From the NCBI GenBank assembly GCA_002369315.1, contig DFDW01000025.1, forward strand, positions 1 to 64,000: DNA of 64,000 bases, in the 5' to 3' direction. This document shows, one piece after another, positions 44,328 through 52,818 of this stretch. The position numbers and the translations under genes are program-made. The stretch comes from Ruminococcaceae bacterium UBA3818 (lineage in GTDB: Bacteria > Bacillota > Clostridia > Oscillospirales > Ruminococcaceae). The first letter of the stretch is position 1. Each line of letters opens with the position of its first letter. The notes below the pieces were generated by a model. That model was not told the DNA's origin and searched no databases. It saw only the letters and a program-made list of their open reading frames with translations.

Positions 44328-44735
44328 ATGACGCCGGAAGAACAAAATCCAAAGCTATTGAGTCCTTTAACGCTGGCGTTTGTCGGTGACGGCGTATACG
44401 AACTGCTGGTCCGGAAAAAAATTGTGGAAACGGGCAATATGCCCCCGAAAAAGCTCAATGCCCGCAAGGTGGAAATGGTGCGGGCATCTGCTCAGGCGGC
44501 CGTATACGACGGGTTGGAGCCGCTTTTGGAAGAAGAGGAGCGCGAGGTGCTGAAGCGGGGCAGAAACGCGCATACCGGCAGTGTCCCGAAAAACGCCCAG
44601 ATGGCCGATTACCACAAAGCCACCGGGGTGGAAGCGCTGTTCGGTTTTTTATATCTGAAGGGCGACTGGGAGCGTCTGTATTTTTTGTTTGACAAGGCAA
44701 TGTGGATTTTTAGGGAAAGGGTGGAACAGGAATGA
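44328..44735 (+). CDS. mrnC: Mini-ribonuclease III
   Basis: A 135-residue RNase III domain without a dsRNA-binding domain, which trims 23S rRNA precursors in Firmicutes. LAFVGDGVYELLVR holds the metal-binding acid region, RNAHTGSVPKNAQM is the second block, and ATGVEALFGFLYLKGD the last. In Bacillus mrnC follows cysS; here it follows obgE by 12 bases and overlaps the YitT gene by four. Confidence 0.94.
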   Translation: MTPEEQNPKLLSPLTLAFVGDGVYELLVRKKIVETGNMPPKKLNARKVEMVRASAQAAVYDGLEPLLEEEEREVLKRGRNAHTGSVPKNAQMADYHKATGVEALFGFLYLKGDWERLYFLFDKAMWIFRERVEQE

Positions 44736-45607
44736 AGCAGGTAAAAAGCGGAAAAATCAAAACTTTCTGCGTAGACTGCCTGTATGATGTGGTCGGCTCG
44801 CTCATCTATGGCGTGGGAATCCTTTGTTTTACAGCGCCCAATCAGGTGGCGCCCGGCGGAGTCAGCGGTATCGCCACGCTGATCAACTATGTAACGGGCC
44901 TGCCCATCGGCGCTATGAACTTTGCCATGAACGTGCCGCTGGTCATCATCGGCTTTTTGATTTTGGGCAGGACCTTTACGGCGAAAACCCTCAAGTCGGT
45001 AGTCATCATGTCGGCGGTGCTGGACTATGTGGTCATCTACTTTCCCACCTACACAGGCAACGCGCTGTTGGCCAGCTTGTTCGGCGGCGTCTGCATGGGC
45101 GCCGGATTGGCAGTGGTGTTTATGCGCGGTTCGACCACCGGAGGCTCTGATATTTTAGGAAAGCTTTTGCAGCTGAAAGCGCCCCACATCCCAATCGGCC
45201 GCATGATGCTGATTATGGACTGCTTTGTTCTGGCGGCTGCGGCCATCGTTTACCAAAATATCGAGGCGAGTTTGTTTGGGTTGATCGCCATGTATGCCAG
45301 CGCGCAGGTGATGGACGGCATTTTATACGGTCTTGAAAACGGGAAAATGGTACATATTGTTTCGAACCAAAACGATGAGATTGCCAAAGATATCATCGCC
45401 CATTTGAACCGTTCCGCAACCATTTTAAAAGGGCGCGGCGCTTATTCCGGCACGGAGATGGATGTTATTATGGTAGTCGTGCGCAAAACCGAGTTTTTCA
45501 AGCTGAAAACGCTGGTGCATAAGCATGATCCCAATGCGTTTATCGTCGTGACCGAAGCGGGCGAAATCATCGGCGAGGGATGGAAACCCATCGACAAAGA
45601 CAATTAG
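44732..45607 (+). CDS. YitT-family membrane protein (DUF161/DUF2179)
   Basis: A 291-residue protein with five or six hydrophobic helices (about residues 17-200) followed by a soluble DUF2179 domain (MVHIVSNQNDEIAKDIIAHL ... MVVVRKTEFFKLKTLVHK). RGSTTGGSDILGKLLQ is a typical conserved loop. The family is widespread in Firmicutes and its transport role is undefined. Translation is coupled to mrnC, and a strong terminator follows. Confidence 0.88.
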   Translation: MKQVKSGKIKTFCVDCLYDVVGSLIYGVGILCFTAPNQVAPGGVSGIATLINYVTGLPIGAMNFAMNVPLVIIGFLILGRTFTAKTLKSVVIMSAVLDYVVIYFPTYTGNALLASLFGGVCMGAGLAVVFMRGSTTGGSDILGKLLQLKAPHIPIGRMMLIMDCFVLAAAAIVYQNIEASLFGLIAMYASAQVMDGILYGLENGKMVHIVSNQNDEIAKDIIAHLNRSATILKGRGAYSGTEMDVIMVVVRKTEFFKLKTLVHKHDPNAFIVVTEAGEIIGEGWKPIDKDN

Positions 45608-45629
45608 CGTTTGTGCCGAATCAAGAAGA

Positions 45630-45656
45630 AAAGCGGCTGTAACAGCCGCTTTTTTC
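45630..45656 (+). terminator. Terminator after the YitT gene
   Basis: Stem aagcggctgt / acagccgctt with a T run of seven. Confidence 0.9.
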
Positions 45657-45679
45657 TATATGGAAAAGGTGTTGTTTTT

Positions 45680-46318
45680 TTGAAAATCAATTTCGTGACA
45701 AGCGGCTTCCCCAATGGCTTTACTGGTGCCTTTCTTGCGGAACTTCAGAAATATCTGCCCAGCCAGGGGCGGCTGGTGATGGTGGCTTCTGATTTTTCAG
45801 CACATGAAAAATCAAAGCGGTATTTGGAAGAATATGTACGGGATTTTTTTTCGCACGGCATTTCTTTTTCAGAAGCCGCATTAGTCGATTTTTCTGTTTC
45901 GCGGCAGGAAGCGGTATCTTTGATTCAAAAGGCAGATATGGTGTGGCTATCCGGCGGGCCAACGCTGACGCAGATCCGTCACATCAAAGAGTACGGGCTG
46001 GTCGGGTCGTTGCGGGAGCGGGAAGGCGTTACCGTCGGGATGAGCGCCGGGGCAATCAATATGGCGCGGCGAGTGGTTGTGGCCAGAGACCCCGGCGACG
46101 ATATTGCGTGCTTGTCCGAATATGAGGGAATCGGGCTGGTAGAATTTAATATAGAACCTCATTTTGCGGCGGTTGAAAGGGAACGGATGGATGACGTTCT
46201 GGAAGCAGCCCGGGCAGCGGGCGATTTTTACGGACTGTATGATGAATCCTTTATTGTGGAATGCGGCGGCGTTCTTCAATTTTTCGGCCCATGCCGTCGG
46301 CTGTATGAATCTGCATAA
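45680..46318 (+). CDS. S51 (peptidase E)-like serine hydrolase
   Basis: A 212-residue class I glutamine amidotransferase-like fold. The nucleophile serine is in VGMSAGAINMA, SGGPTLTQIRHI matches the preceding family block, and NIEPHF carries a candidate histidine. Family members include peptidase E (Asp-X dipeptides) and cyanophycinase. The TTG at 45680 has aaaaggtg nine bases ahead; longer frames run into the upstream terminator. The substrate is unknown. Confidence 0.82.
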   Translation: MKINFVTSGFPNGFTGAFLAELQKYLPSQGRLVMVASDFSAHEKSKRYLEEYVRDFFSHGISFSEAALVDFSVSRQEAVSLIQKADMVWLSGGPTLTQIRHIKEYGLVGSLREREGVTVGMSAGAINMARRVVVARDPGDDIACLSEYEGIGLVEFNIEPHFAAVERERMDDVLEAARAAGDFYGLYDESFIVECGGVLQFFGPCRRLYESA

Positions 46319-46321
46319 TGC

Positions 46322-46354
46322 AAAAAGGGAAGCGGCATTGGCCGATTCCCTTTT
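46322..46354 (+). terminator. Bidirectional-looking terminator between converging genes
   Basis: aaagggaa and ttcccttt enclose cggc/gccg with one mismatch; T runs lie on both sides. Confidence 0.7.
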
Positions 46355-46420
46355 ATGATATGAGCCGGTTATTTTTTTCTTGCGATCATTTACCGGAAAG
46401 AAAAATAAAAGCCTTTTCCT

Positions 46421-46462
46421 AAAAAACAGGCGACGCAGATGCTTTTACGCCGCCTGTTTTTA
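46421..46462 (-). terminator. Terminator after the coaX-panT operon
   Basis: On the minus strand, aaaacaggcg / cgcctgtttt forms a perfect 10-bp stem with T runs behind it. Confidence 0.8.
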
Positions 46463-46466
46463 TCGC

Positions 46467-47075
46467 TTAAGCTTGCTTGTCTTTCGGTAAAAACTGTACC
46501 AGTGCTTTGCTGATAGCGGTTCCCAGAATGAACGCGACGATCGCTTCGACCACGCCGTTAACGCCCACAAAAGCCGCCAGGAACGAAAGCAGGCTCATGC
46601 CGCCGCGCATCCCCATGATGTAGTCGCTGGAGCCGAACAACAGCATCAGCAGCCCGACAAAGAAGATGGTGTTCAATACCGCTCCGGATAAGGACGATAC
46701 CGCAAACGACAGGATCTTTGTTTTATCGGTGCGATGCAGTACCTGGAAAATAACGCCTGCCAGATATCCCATGAGAATGCGGGGTACCATGCAGACCAAA
46801 AAGGTCAGGACCGGGTTGATGCTCAAAAGAGCCGCGCCAAACGCGCTCATGCCGAAACACTGGATAAAGCTGGTCAGACCAAATACACCGCCTAAAGTCG
46901 CGCCAGCGGCCGGCCCTAACAGAATTGCGCCGATGACGACAGGGATGGTCATAAAGGAAATTTCAATCATGCCGACCTTTAAATAGCCCAACGGGGTAAA
47001 GGCCATAATCAGCATGATGGCAATTAAAATTGCCATTTGAACCAGTTTTCGGGTTTTCTCAGTTGCTTTTGCCAT
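46467..47075 (-). CDS. ECF transporter S component, probably pantothenate (PanT-like)
   Basis: A 202-residue substrate-binding membrane subunit of an energy-coupling factor vitamin transporter. Six hydrophobic helices follow a short basic N-terminus, with ALLLGP-like (AILLGPAAGATLGGVFGLTSF) and AxxxA patterns for docking to the shared EcfT. The start at 47075 has aaggagg upstream; earlier codons are ignored. It lies downstream of coaX (pantothenate kinase) in the same operon, so pantothenate is the likely cargo; this is context inference. EcfA and EcfT are not in the window. Confidence 0.82.
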   Translation of the reverse strand: MAKATEKTRKLVQMAILIAIMLIMAFTPLGYLKVGMIEISFMTIPVVIGAILLGPAAGATLGGVFGLTSFIQCFGMSAFGAALLSINPVLTFLVCMVPRILMGYLAGVIFQVLHRTDKTKILSFAVSSLSGAVLNTIFFVGLLMLLFGSSDYIMGMRGGMSLLSFLAAFVGVNGVVEAIVAFILGTAISKALVQFLPKDKQA

Positions 47076-47167
47076 AAAAAATCCTCCTTGCTGCTGTTCG
47101 GTCAACCGATACAGCGCATTTCTATTTGCCAACGGCCCCAAAGCCGTAATAGCCCCAAAAGCAATGT

Positions 47168-47938
47168 TTATTTGGTGTTTTTCTGGAACAGGATCCGCAG
47201 ACCTTCCAAAACCAGATTCTCGTCCAGAATAATGTCATTGCGGCACAGCTGCGTAATGGATTTGGCCAGGCCGCCGGTTGCGATTACCGTCAAATCCTCT
47301 CCCAGCTCCGCGCGGTAACGCTCAATCATACCGTCAAGCATGCTGGCGGTCCCATATAAAACGCCGGATTTCATGGAATCGATGGTATTAGCGCCGATAA
47401 CGCTCTGCGGCGGAGAGGACAGTTCGATCTGCGGCAGCTGTGCGGTTCGGGAAGTTAGTGCTTCAAGAGAAATCCGCACCCCCGGCAAAATAGATCCACC
47501 GCGCATTTTGCCCTCCCGGTCCATTGCCGATATGGTGGTGGCGGTCCCCATGTCGATCACGATAGAGGGGAGAGGATATTTTTCCAGCGCGGCCACCGAA
47601 ACACATGCCAGGTCCGCACCCAGCTGCGCCGGATTGTCGATAGCGATATGCAGGCCGGTTTTGATGCCGGGCCCCACCGTTAGAATCCGCACCGGTTTGA
47701 TGCGGGTAATTGCCTGTTTCAAAGAGGCGGAAAGGGGAGGAACCACCGAAGAAATGATCGCGCCTTCCAAATCGCTGCCGTGATAGCCGTACAGGTAAAG
47801 CAGCGAATGAATGGCAATGGCGTATTCATCTGGCATTTTGGTCCGATCGGTACCCATCCGGGTCAAAAACAAAAGCTCATCACCCCGATAAGCGCCAATG
47901 GTGATGTTGGAGTTACCGATATCGATGGTAAGAATCAT
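47168..47938 (-). CDS. coaX: Type III pantothenate kinase
   Basis: A 256-residue ASKHA-fold kinase, first step of coenzyme A synthesis; it does not respond to CoA feedback. MILTIDIGNSNITIGAY is the phosphate-1 motif, IVIDMGTATTI the second, and GGSILPGVRISLEAL and GGLA further signature blocks. It heads the minus-strand operon with the ECF S component, 92 bases apart. A near-consensus minus-strand promoter lies 27 bases ahead of its start. A gaggatt-type site precedes the ATG. Confidence 0.95.
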   Translation of the reverse strand: MILTIDIGNSNITIGAYRGDELLFLTRMGTDRTKMPDEYAIAIHSLLYLYGYHGSDLEGAIISSVVPPLSASLKQAITRIKPVRILTVGPGIKTGLHIAIDNPAQLGADLACVSVAALEKYPLPSIVIDMGTATTISAMDREGKMRGGSILPGVRISLEALTSRTAQLPQIELSSPPQSVIGANTIDSMKSGVLYGTASMLDGMIERYRAELGEDLTVIATGGLAKSITQLCRNDIILDENLVLEGLRILFQKNTK

Positions 47939-47964
47939 AAGAATCCTCCTTTTCTTGCACTTTT

Positions 47965-47993
47965 AGTATAATATAACGCCAGCAAAATCACAA
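47965..47993 (-). promoter_or_regulatory. SigA promoter for coaX-panT
   Basis: On the minus strand TTGTGA and TATACT are 17 bases apart. Confidence 0.75.
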
Positions 47994-48066
47994 TTGCGTT
48001 GGGGGAGAAAAGAAATAGAGAAATTTTGCGTAATTTGTTAAATTTTACAAACAGAGCTTCTAACGA

Positions 48067-48095
48067 TTGACAAAATGAGGAGAAAATGCTATAAA
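48067..48095 (+). promoter_or_regulatory. SigA promoter for rubrerythrin
   Basis: TTGACA and TATAAA are 17 bases apart, with an extended TGC element. Confidence 0.85.
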
Positions 48096-48099
48096 ATAA

Positions 48100-48116
48100 T
48101 TAAGAAATATTCTTAA
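48100..48116. promoter_or_regulatory. Operator-like palindrome at the rubrerythrin start site
   Basis: ttaagaa-ata-ttcttaa is a perfect 7-bp inverted repeat immediately downstream of the -10, covering the predicted transcription start. Size and AT-rich sequence recall a repressor site; it differs from the Bacillus PerR box in spacing and sequence. Confidence 0.55.
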
Positions 48117-48136
48117 TAGAGAAAGGATGACATATC

Positions 48137-48673
48137 ATGAATTTGAAGGGGACCAAAACGGAAGCCAACCTGCAGGCTGCTTTTGCCGGCGAGTCTCAGG
48201 CGAGAAACAAATACACATATTATGCGTCGAAAGCGAAAAAAGAGGGATATGAGCAGATCGCTGCTTTGTTCCTGGAAACTGCGGATAACGAGAAAGAGCA
48301 TGCTAAAATGTGGTTTAAACTGCTGCATGACGGAATCGGCACAACCGCGGAGAATCTGAAAGATGCTGCGGCAGGCGAAAACTATGAGTGGACCGACATG
48401 TATGCTACCTTTGCCAAAGAGGCGAAAGAAGAAGGTTTTGACCATATCGCCAAATTGTTCGAGATGGTTGGCGCAATCGAAAAAGAGCATGAGGCCAGAT
48501 ATCTGGAGCTTTTGAAAAACGTAGAGGAAAACAAGGTATTCTGCAAAGAGGGACAGGTCGTTTGGATCTGCCGCAACTGCGGTCACATCCATGTGGGCGA
48601 CAAAGCGCCGGAAGTATGCCCGGTTTGCGCGCATCCCCAAGCTTATTTCCAGATCTTGGCGAAAAATTATTAA
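48137..48673 (+). CDS. rbr: Rubrerythrin
   Basis: A 178-residue di-iron peroxidase of anaerobes. The ferritin-like domain carries the Glu/His ligands in [25 protein letters not shown] and [12 protein letters not shown]. The C-terminal rubredoxin domain binds iron by CRNCG and CPVCAHPQ. Electrons from NADH-linked rubredoxin or thioredoxin systems reduce peroxide. A strong promoter with a palindrome precedes it, and a terminator follows, so it is a single-gene unit. Its likely regulator is the Fur/PerR-type gene at 55.3 kb. Confidence 0.97.
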   Translation: MNLKGTKTEANLQAAFAGESQARNKYTYYASKAKKEGYEQIAALFLETADNEKEHAKMWFKLLHDGIGTTAENLKDAAAGENYEWTDMYATFAKEAKEEGFDHIAKLFEMVGAIEKEHEARYLELLKNVEENKVFCKEGQVVWICRNCGHIHVGDKAPEVCPVCAHPQAYFQILAKNY

Positions 48674-48682
48674 TCGGATCAG

Positions 48683-48711
48683 CAAAAAGGCGCCTGCAGG
48701 CGCCTTTTTTG
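48683..48711 (+). terminator. Terminator after rubrerythrin
   Basis: Perfect stem aaaaaggcgcc-tgca-ggcgccttttt. Confidence 0.92.
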
Positions 48712-48757
48712 ATTGCGTGAGTTTATTTGGTGGAGCTCGTCTTTTTCACAAAGAAAC

Positions 48758-48794
48758 AACCGGGCTGTCCGGAAGTTTTTCCGTGCAGCCCGGC
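48758..48794 (-). terminator. Terminator of the phosphate operon (minus strand)
   Basis: ccgggctg pairs with cagcccgg around an inner cggaa-gttt-ttccg hairpin, just past the kinase stop codon. Confidence 0.6.
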
Positions 48795-48801
48795 TGCTAT
48801 T

Positions 48802-50145
48802 TTATGCTTTCGTCTTTTCATCCTCAAAAAGCGGGAAAGAAACGGTGATCTTCGTCCCTTCGCCCGGTTTGCTTTCCATGGACAGCAGCGCTTTATGGTG
48901 AATCGCGATATGTTTGACGATGGCAAGCCCCAGCCCGGTTCCGCCGGTTTCTTTTGAGCGGCTTTTGTCCACACGGTAGAAGCGCTCAAATACCCGCGCC
49001 TGCTGGTCCGGTGCAATGCCGATGCCGGTATCAGAGACAATCAGTAAAGCGCGCCCCTCGCGGCAATCGGTTCGCATTGTCACGCTGCCGCCGGGATGAT
49101 TATAGCGAATGGCGTTGTCGCAGAGATTGAATGTCAGCTCATTCAACAGTTTCAGATTGCCGCTTACCGGGGCGCAGGTGCCCTCGGTTTGGATAGAGAC
49201 CTGGGCTTTTTCTGCCTGCAGCTGCAGGCGCGTCTGGGTCTCCTGTACGATCTGGGCCAAATCGATGCGTTCCAAAAAGAAATCCGTTTTGCTTTCGTCC
49301 AGTTCGGAAAGTTTCATAATATCCCCGATCAGATCCAGCAGGCGCTGGGATTCTGAATGGATCTTTTCCGCAAAAACGGGGATATCCTCCGGCTGGGCAA
49401 AACCGGTTTCGATCATCTCCGCATAACCAGAAATGGAGGTGAGCGGCGTTTTCAATTCGTGGGAAACATTCGCAGTAAACTCCTGCCGCATTTGCGCGGT
49501 CTCCATCTTCTTTTTCTGCTGTTCCTTAATTGTTTGGACAAACGGGATCAACTCTTTGTAAGGGGTGTTTTCCTCCATGGTGTCCATGTGCTGAGCCATT
49601 ACTTCAATGGGTTTGATCAGCTGTTTGGTAAGCAGGGAAGAGAGGAAAATCGAAACCAGAAGGATGAGAAATCCGATTAAGATGACCAGGGGCAGCGTTT
49701 TTTCAAAAATGGAATACATGTTGCGGATTTCCATGGCTACCCGCAGAATACTGCCATTTTGCAGGCACAGCGCATAATAGTAGGTATCGTATCCCAATGT
49801 GCTGGACTGGCGCATCGCCTCTCCGGAACCGTTTTTCAGTGCGGCCTGGATTTCCGGACGGGAGAGATGGTTCTCCATCTGGGACTCATCGGCACTGCTC
49901 TCGTACAGGATCTGCCCGTCGGAAGAGATAAGGGTAATGCGAATCCCGTTGCCGCCGTAGATGGAAAGCCGGCTCGGGTCGGAGAGAAAGGTGTCGTTTT
50001 TGGCGATGATGTCGGTGCTATTTTTCAAATCCCCTTTGACCTGTTCCTGAAACGCGTTGTGGAAAACCAGCGTAATGGAAAGGGTTGTCAGCAGGATGGA
50101 TAACAGGCCGATAAACAAAAATCGAAAATTAATTTTTTCTTCCAT
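48802..50145 (-). CDS. PhoR-like sensor histidine kinase
   Basis: A 447-residue kinase with two membrane helices (about 7-29 and 150-172) around an extracytoplasmic sensor. A short cytoplasmic linker leads to the DHp H-box TANVSHELKTPLTSISGYAEM (H about 228), N box LCDNAIRYN, G1 VSDTGIGIAP, F box and G2 GGTGLGLAIVKH. PhoR kinases often carry an extra PAS domain; none is obvious here. It follows the response regulator by 13 bases and ends a phosphate-themed operon. Confidence 0.88.
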   Translation of the reverse strand: MEEKINFRFLFIGLLSILLTTLSITLVFHNAFQEQVKGDLKNSTDIIAKNDTFLSDPSRLSIYGGNGIRITLISSDGQILYESSADESQMENHLSRPEIQAALKNGSGEAMRQSSTLGYDTYYYALCLQNGSILRVAMEIRNMYSIFEKTLPLVILIGFLILLVSIFLSSLLTKQLIKPIEVMAQHMDTMEENTPYKELIPFVQTIKEQQKKKMETAQMRQEFTANVSHELKTPLTSISGYAEMIETGFAQPEDIPVFAEKIHSESQRLLDLIGDIMKLSELDESKTDFFLERIDLAQIVQETQTRLQLQAEKAQVSIQTEGTCAPVSGNLKLLNELTFNLCDNAIRYNHPGGSVTMRTDCREGRALLIVSDTGIGIAPDQQARVFERFYRVDKSRSKETGGTGLGLAIVKHIAIHHKALLSMESKPGEGTKITVSFPLFEDEKTKA

Positions 50146-50158
50146 ACAGCCACTCCCT

Positions 50159-50824
50159 TTACACTTCGATTTTGTACCCTACATTGCGGACCGTTTTGAT
50201 CAAAGCCCCTTGGCTGCCCAGTTTTTGACGAAGCGTTTTCACATGCATATCAACGGTACGGCTCTCTCCCTCATAGTCGATGCCCCAAACACGGTTGATC
50301 AGCTTTTCCCGGGAAAGGACAATGCCTGGATTCTGCAGGAAAAATTTAAGCAGTTCATATTCTTTGTAGGTCAGCTCACACAGATTGCTTTCTGACCAGA
50401 CCTGCCGTTTCCGGTCATCCATTTGGATTTGGCCCAGCGCCAGTACCTCATCTCCGGGCGCACTGGTACGCCGGAGCACGGCTTTGACCCGGGAGATAAA
50501 TTCCATAATGCCAAACGGCTTGGCTATGTAGTCGTCCGCCCCCAGATCCAGGCCTCTTACGGTATCCAGTTCGGTTGTTTTGGCGGTGATCAGGATGACC
50601 GGGATAAATCGGGTGCGGTGATCGGCCTTGAGCGTTTGCAGAATTTTGAGTCCGTCGTCTCCCGGCAGCATGATATCCAAAAGAACCAGATCGGGCAGCT
50701 TTTTTTCACAGGCGGCGAAGAAAGAGGCGCCGTCGTCAAACTCCTCCGTCAGGTATCCGCTGTTTTTCAGCGCGTAGCTTTCCAGCTGGCGGATATTTAA
50801 ATCATCTTCCACAATATAAATCAT
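50159..50824 (-). CDS. OmpR/PhoB-family response regulator
   Basis: A 221-residue regulator. The receiver domain has EDD at residues 6-8, phospho-Asp D50 in LVLLDIMLPGD and K in YIAKPFG. The winged helix DNA-binding domain includes LTYKEYELLKFFLQNPG and RTVDMHVKTLRQKLG. It is 29 bases after the Na/Pi gene and 13 before the kinase, so the kinase is its partner. Repeats resembling PhoP boxes lie upstream of the operon, suggesting autoregulation. Confidence 0.9.
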   Translation of the reverse strand: MIYIVEDDLNIRQLESYALKNSGYLTEEFDDGASFFAACEKKLPDLVLLDIMLPGDDGLKILQTLKADHRTRFIPVILITAKTTELDTVRGLDLGADDYIAKPFGIMEFISRVKAVLRRTSAPGDEVLALGQIQMDDRKRQVWSESNLCELTYKEYELLKFFLQNPGIVLSREKLINRVWGIDYEGESRTVDMHVKTLRQKLGSQGALIKTVRNVGYKIEV

Positions 50825-50853
50825 GACATATCACCCCTTCACAAAACGAACAA

Positions 50854-52602
50854 TTATGCAAGCTGGTATTTTTCTTTATAACGATTATACCGGTTTTCAA
50901 ATGTGTCGTCGTGTCCGTCTTTGATGCGGTTGAGATATTCGTGCGTGTCGAAACTGTCCTCGGCGATGCGCAGAACGCACACGCCGATGTTGGAACAATG
51001 GTCTGCGACACGCTCGTAATTGGTAAGCAGGTCGGAGAAAATAAAGCCGTTGCTGATGGTGCATTCTCCGTTTTGCAGGCGCTGAACGTGGCGGCTGCGC
51101 AACTCATCTTTCAAGGAATCCACCACTTGCTCCAGCGGTTCTACCTTGGAGGCCAGATGAAGATCATTTTCCACAAAGGCTTGGGTCGCCAGATCGACGA
51201 TTTCTTCGATGGCGCCGGATATGGTGGAGATTTCTTTTTGCGCCTGCTCGGAAAAAGCGTATTTTTTCACCTGCATTTCCTTGGCGGATTTGAGGATGTT
51301 GACCGCATGGTCGCCAATCCGTTCAAAATCGCCGATCACATGCAGCAGCTTGGAAATTTCCCGGCTTTCCTCTATGGTCAGGTTTTTGCTGGATAAGCGG
51401 ACCAGATAGGTCCCAAGCTTATCTTCATACATATCGATTTGATCTTCCCCTTCCTCAATGGAATAGGCGATTTTTTCATCGTAAGAGCCAACCAGTCCGA
51501 TTGCCTGGTACAAAGAGTGCTGCGCCAGCTTTGCCATGGAGACGGCCATTTTCTGGCACTGATGAATCGCCACGGCCGGGGAGGCGAGAAAACGCTCGTC
51601 GAGGATCTGGAATTTTTCGTCGTTGGCAGTGTCCCGAATGGTCAGGTAAGCAAGTTTTTCCAGAAGCTTGGTGAAAGGCAGCAAAGTTAGCGTGGAGAGA
51701 AGGTTGAAACAGGTGTGTACCACGGCGATACCCAGACGGTCGATGGGCTGGCCGTAAAATGAGAAGTGGAGTATGCCGTTGAGCAGATAAAATATGGCCA
51801 AAAACAGGCCGCTTCCAATCAGGTTAAAATACAGATGCACCACCGCCGCGCGCCGCGCGTTTTTGTTGGCTCCAATGGAGGAAATCAAAGCGGTGACGCA
51901 GGTGCCGATATTTTGGCCCAGAATGATCGGAATGGCGGAAGAATAGGTCACGCTGCCGGTAGCGGACAAAGCCTGCAGGATACCAACCGACGCGGAGGAA
52001 GATTGGATCACGGCAGTGAGCAGAGCGCCGCAGAGAACGCCGAGCAGCGGGTTGGAGAATATCAGCAAAATATTGGTGAATTCCGGGACATCAGCCAGCG
52101 GCTCCACCGCACTGGACATCTGCTCCATTCCGAACATCAGAACAGCGAAACCGACCAACGTGGAACCGAGATCTTTTTTGCTCTCTTTTTTGAAAAACAT
52201 AATCAGGAGAATACCCAAAAAAGCAATGATCGGAGAAAAAGAAGTCGGCTTCAGCAGCTGAATCCAAAAACTGTCCCCCTGCAGGCCGGTAAGGCTCAAA
52301 ATCCAGGAGGTAATCGTAGTGCCGACATTGGCACCCATGATGATGCCAATCGCCTGGCTGAGCTTCATGATTCCGGCGTTGACAAATCCAACCACCATGA
52401 CGGTGGTCGCGGAGGAGGACTGGATGACAGCGGTGACTGCCGCACCCAGTAAAAACCCTTTTATCGGGTTGGCTGTCAATTTTTCCAGGACAGTTTTCAG
52501 CTTGCCGCCTGCCTGCTTTTCCAATCCGTCTCCCATCACGTGCATGCCGTATAAGAACAGCGCAAGGCCGCCGGCCATTTGAAACACGGAGAAAATATCC
52601 AT
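50854..52602 (-). CDS. Na+/phosphate symporter (NptA-type) with PhoU tail
   Basis: A 582-residue protein. The N-terminal part (about 1-320) holds two inverted Na_Pi_cotrans repeats, each with the QSSS motif (AAVTAVIQSSSATT and ALLTAVIQSSSASV). The C-terminal part (about 345-550) is a PhoU-like helical domain with E/D metal sites (DFERIGDHAVNI, NYERVADHCSNI). It would import phosphate with sodium under PhoU control. The start at 52602 follows aggtg; longer frames upstream are ignored. It leads the minus-strand operon with the two-component pair. Confidence 0.92.
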   Translation of the reverse strand: MDIFSVFQMAGGLALFLYGMHVMGDGLEKQAGGKLKTVLEKLTANPIKGFLLGAAVTAVIQSSSATTVMVVGFVNAGIMKLSQAIGIIMGANVGTTITSWILSLTGLQGDSFWIQLLKPTSFSPIIAFLGILLIMFFKKESKKDLGSTLVGFAVLMFGMEQMSSAVEPLADVPEFTNILLIFSNPLLGVLCGALLTAVIQSSSASVGILQALSATGSVTYSSAIPIILGQNIGTCVTALISSIGANKNARRAAVVHLYFNLIGSGLFLAIFYLLNGILHFSFYGQPIDRLGIAVVHTCFNLLSTLTLLPFTKLLEKLAYLTIRDTANDEKFQILDERFLASPAVAIHQCQKMAVSMAKLAQHSLYQAIGLVGSYDEKIAYSIEEGEDQIDMYEDKLGTYLVRLSSKNLTIEESREISKLLHVIGDFERIGDHAVNILKSAKEMQVKKYAFSEQAQKEISTISGAIEEIVDLATQAFVENDLHLASKVEPLEQVVDSLKDELRSRHVQRLQNGECTISNGFIFSDLLTNYERVADHCSNIGVCVLRIAEDSFDTHEYLNRIKDGHDDTFENRYNRYKEKYQLA

Positions 52603-52646
52603 ATCGCACCTACATTTCCTTTCTATTTTCCTTTGTAAGCCTATTA

Positions 52647-52697
52647 TGTAACGAAAAGGTAAAATGTATCTGGTGCTGAATGTAAAATCCATGTAAA
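52647..52697 (-). promoter_or_regulatory. PhoP-box-like direct repeats upstream of the phosphate operon
   Basis: On the plus strand TGTAAC (52647), GGTAAA (52658), TGTAAA (52681) and TGTAAA (52692) are spaced 11, 23 and 11 bases apart. Read on the minus strand these are TTTACA-like hexamers with the 11-bp period of Firmicute PhoP boxes, just upstream of the symporter gene. Confidence 0.6.
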
Positions 52698-52818
52698 GTT
52701 CAGGCGGAAAACAGCTTTTTGAAGCGGTTTTTACGGCAAAATGAGAAAAGAAGGTCAACAAAAAGAAATTTTGAACAAGAAACAAGAAAAGCACTGTCAA
52801 ACACGCGAAAGGAAGATA

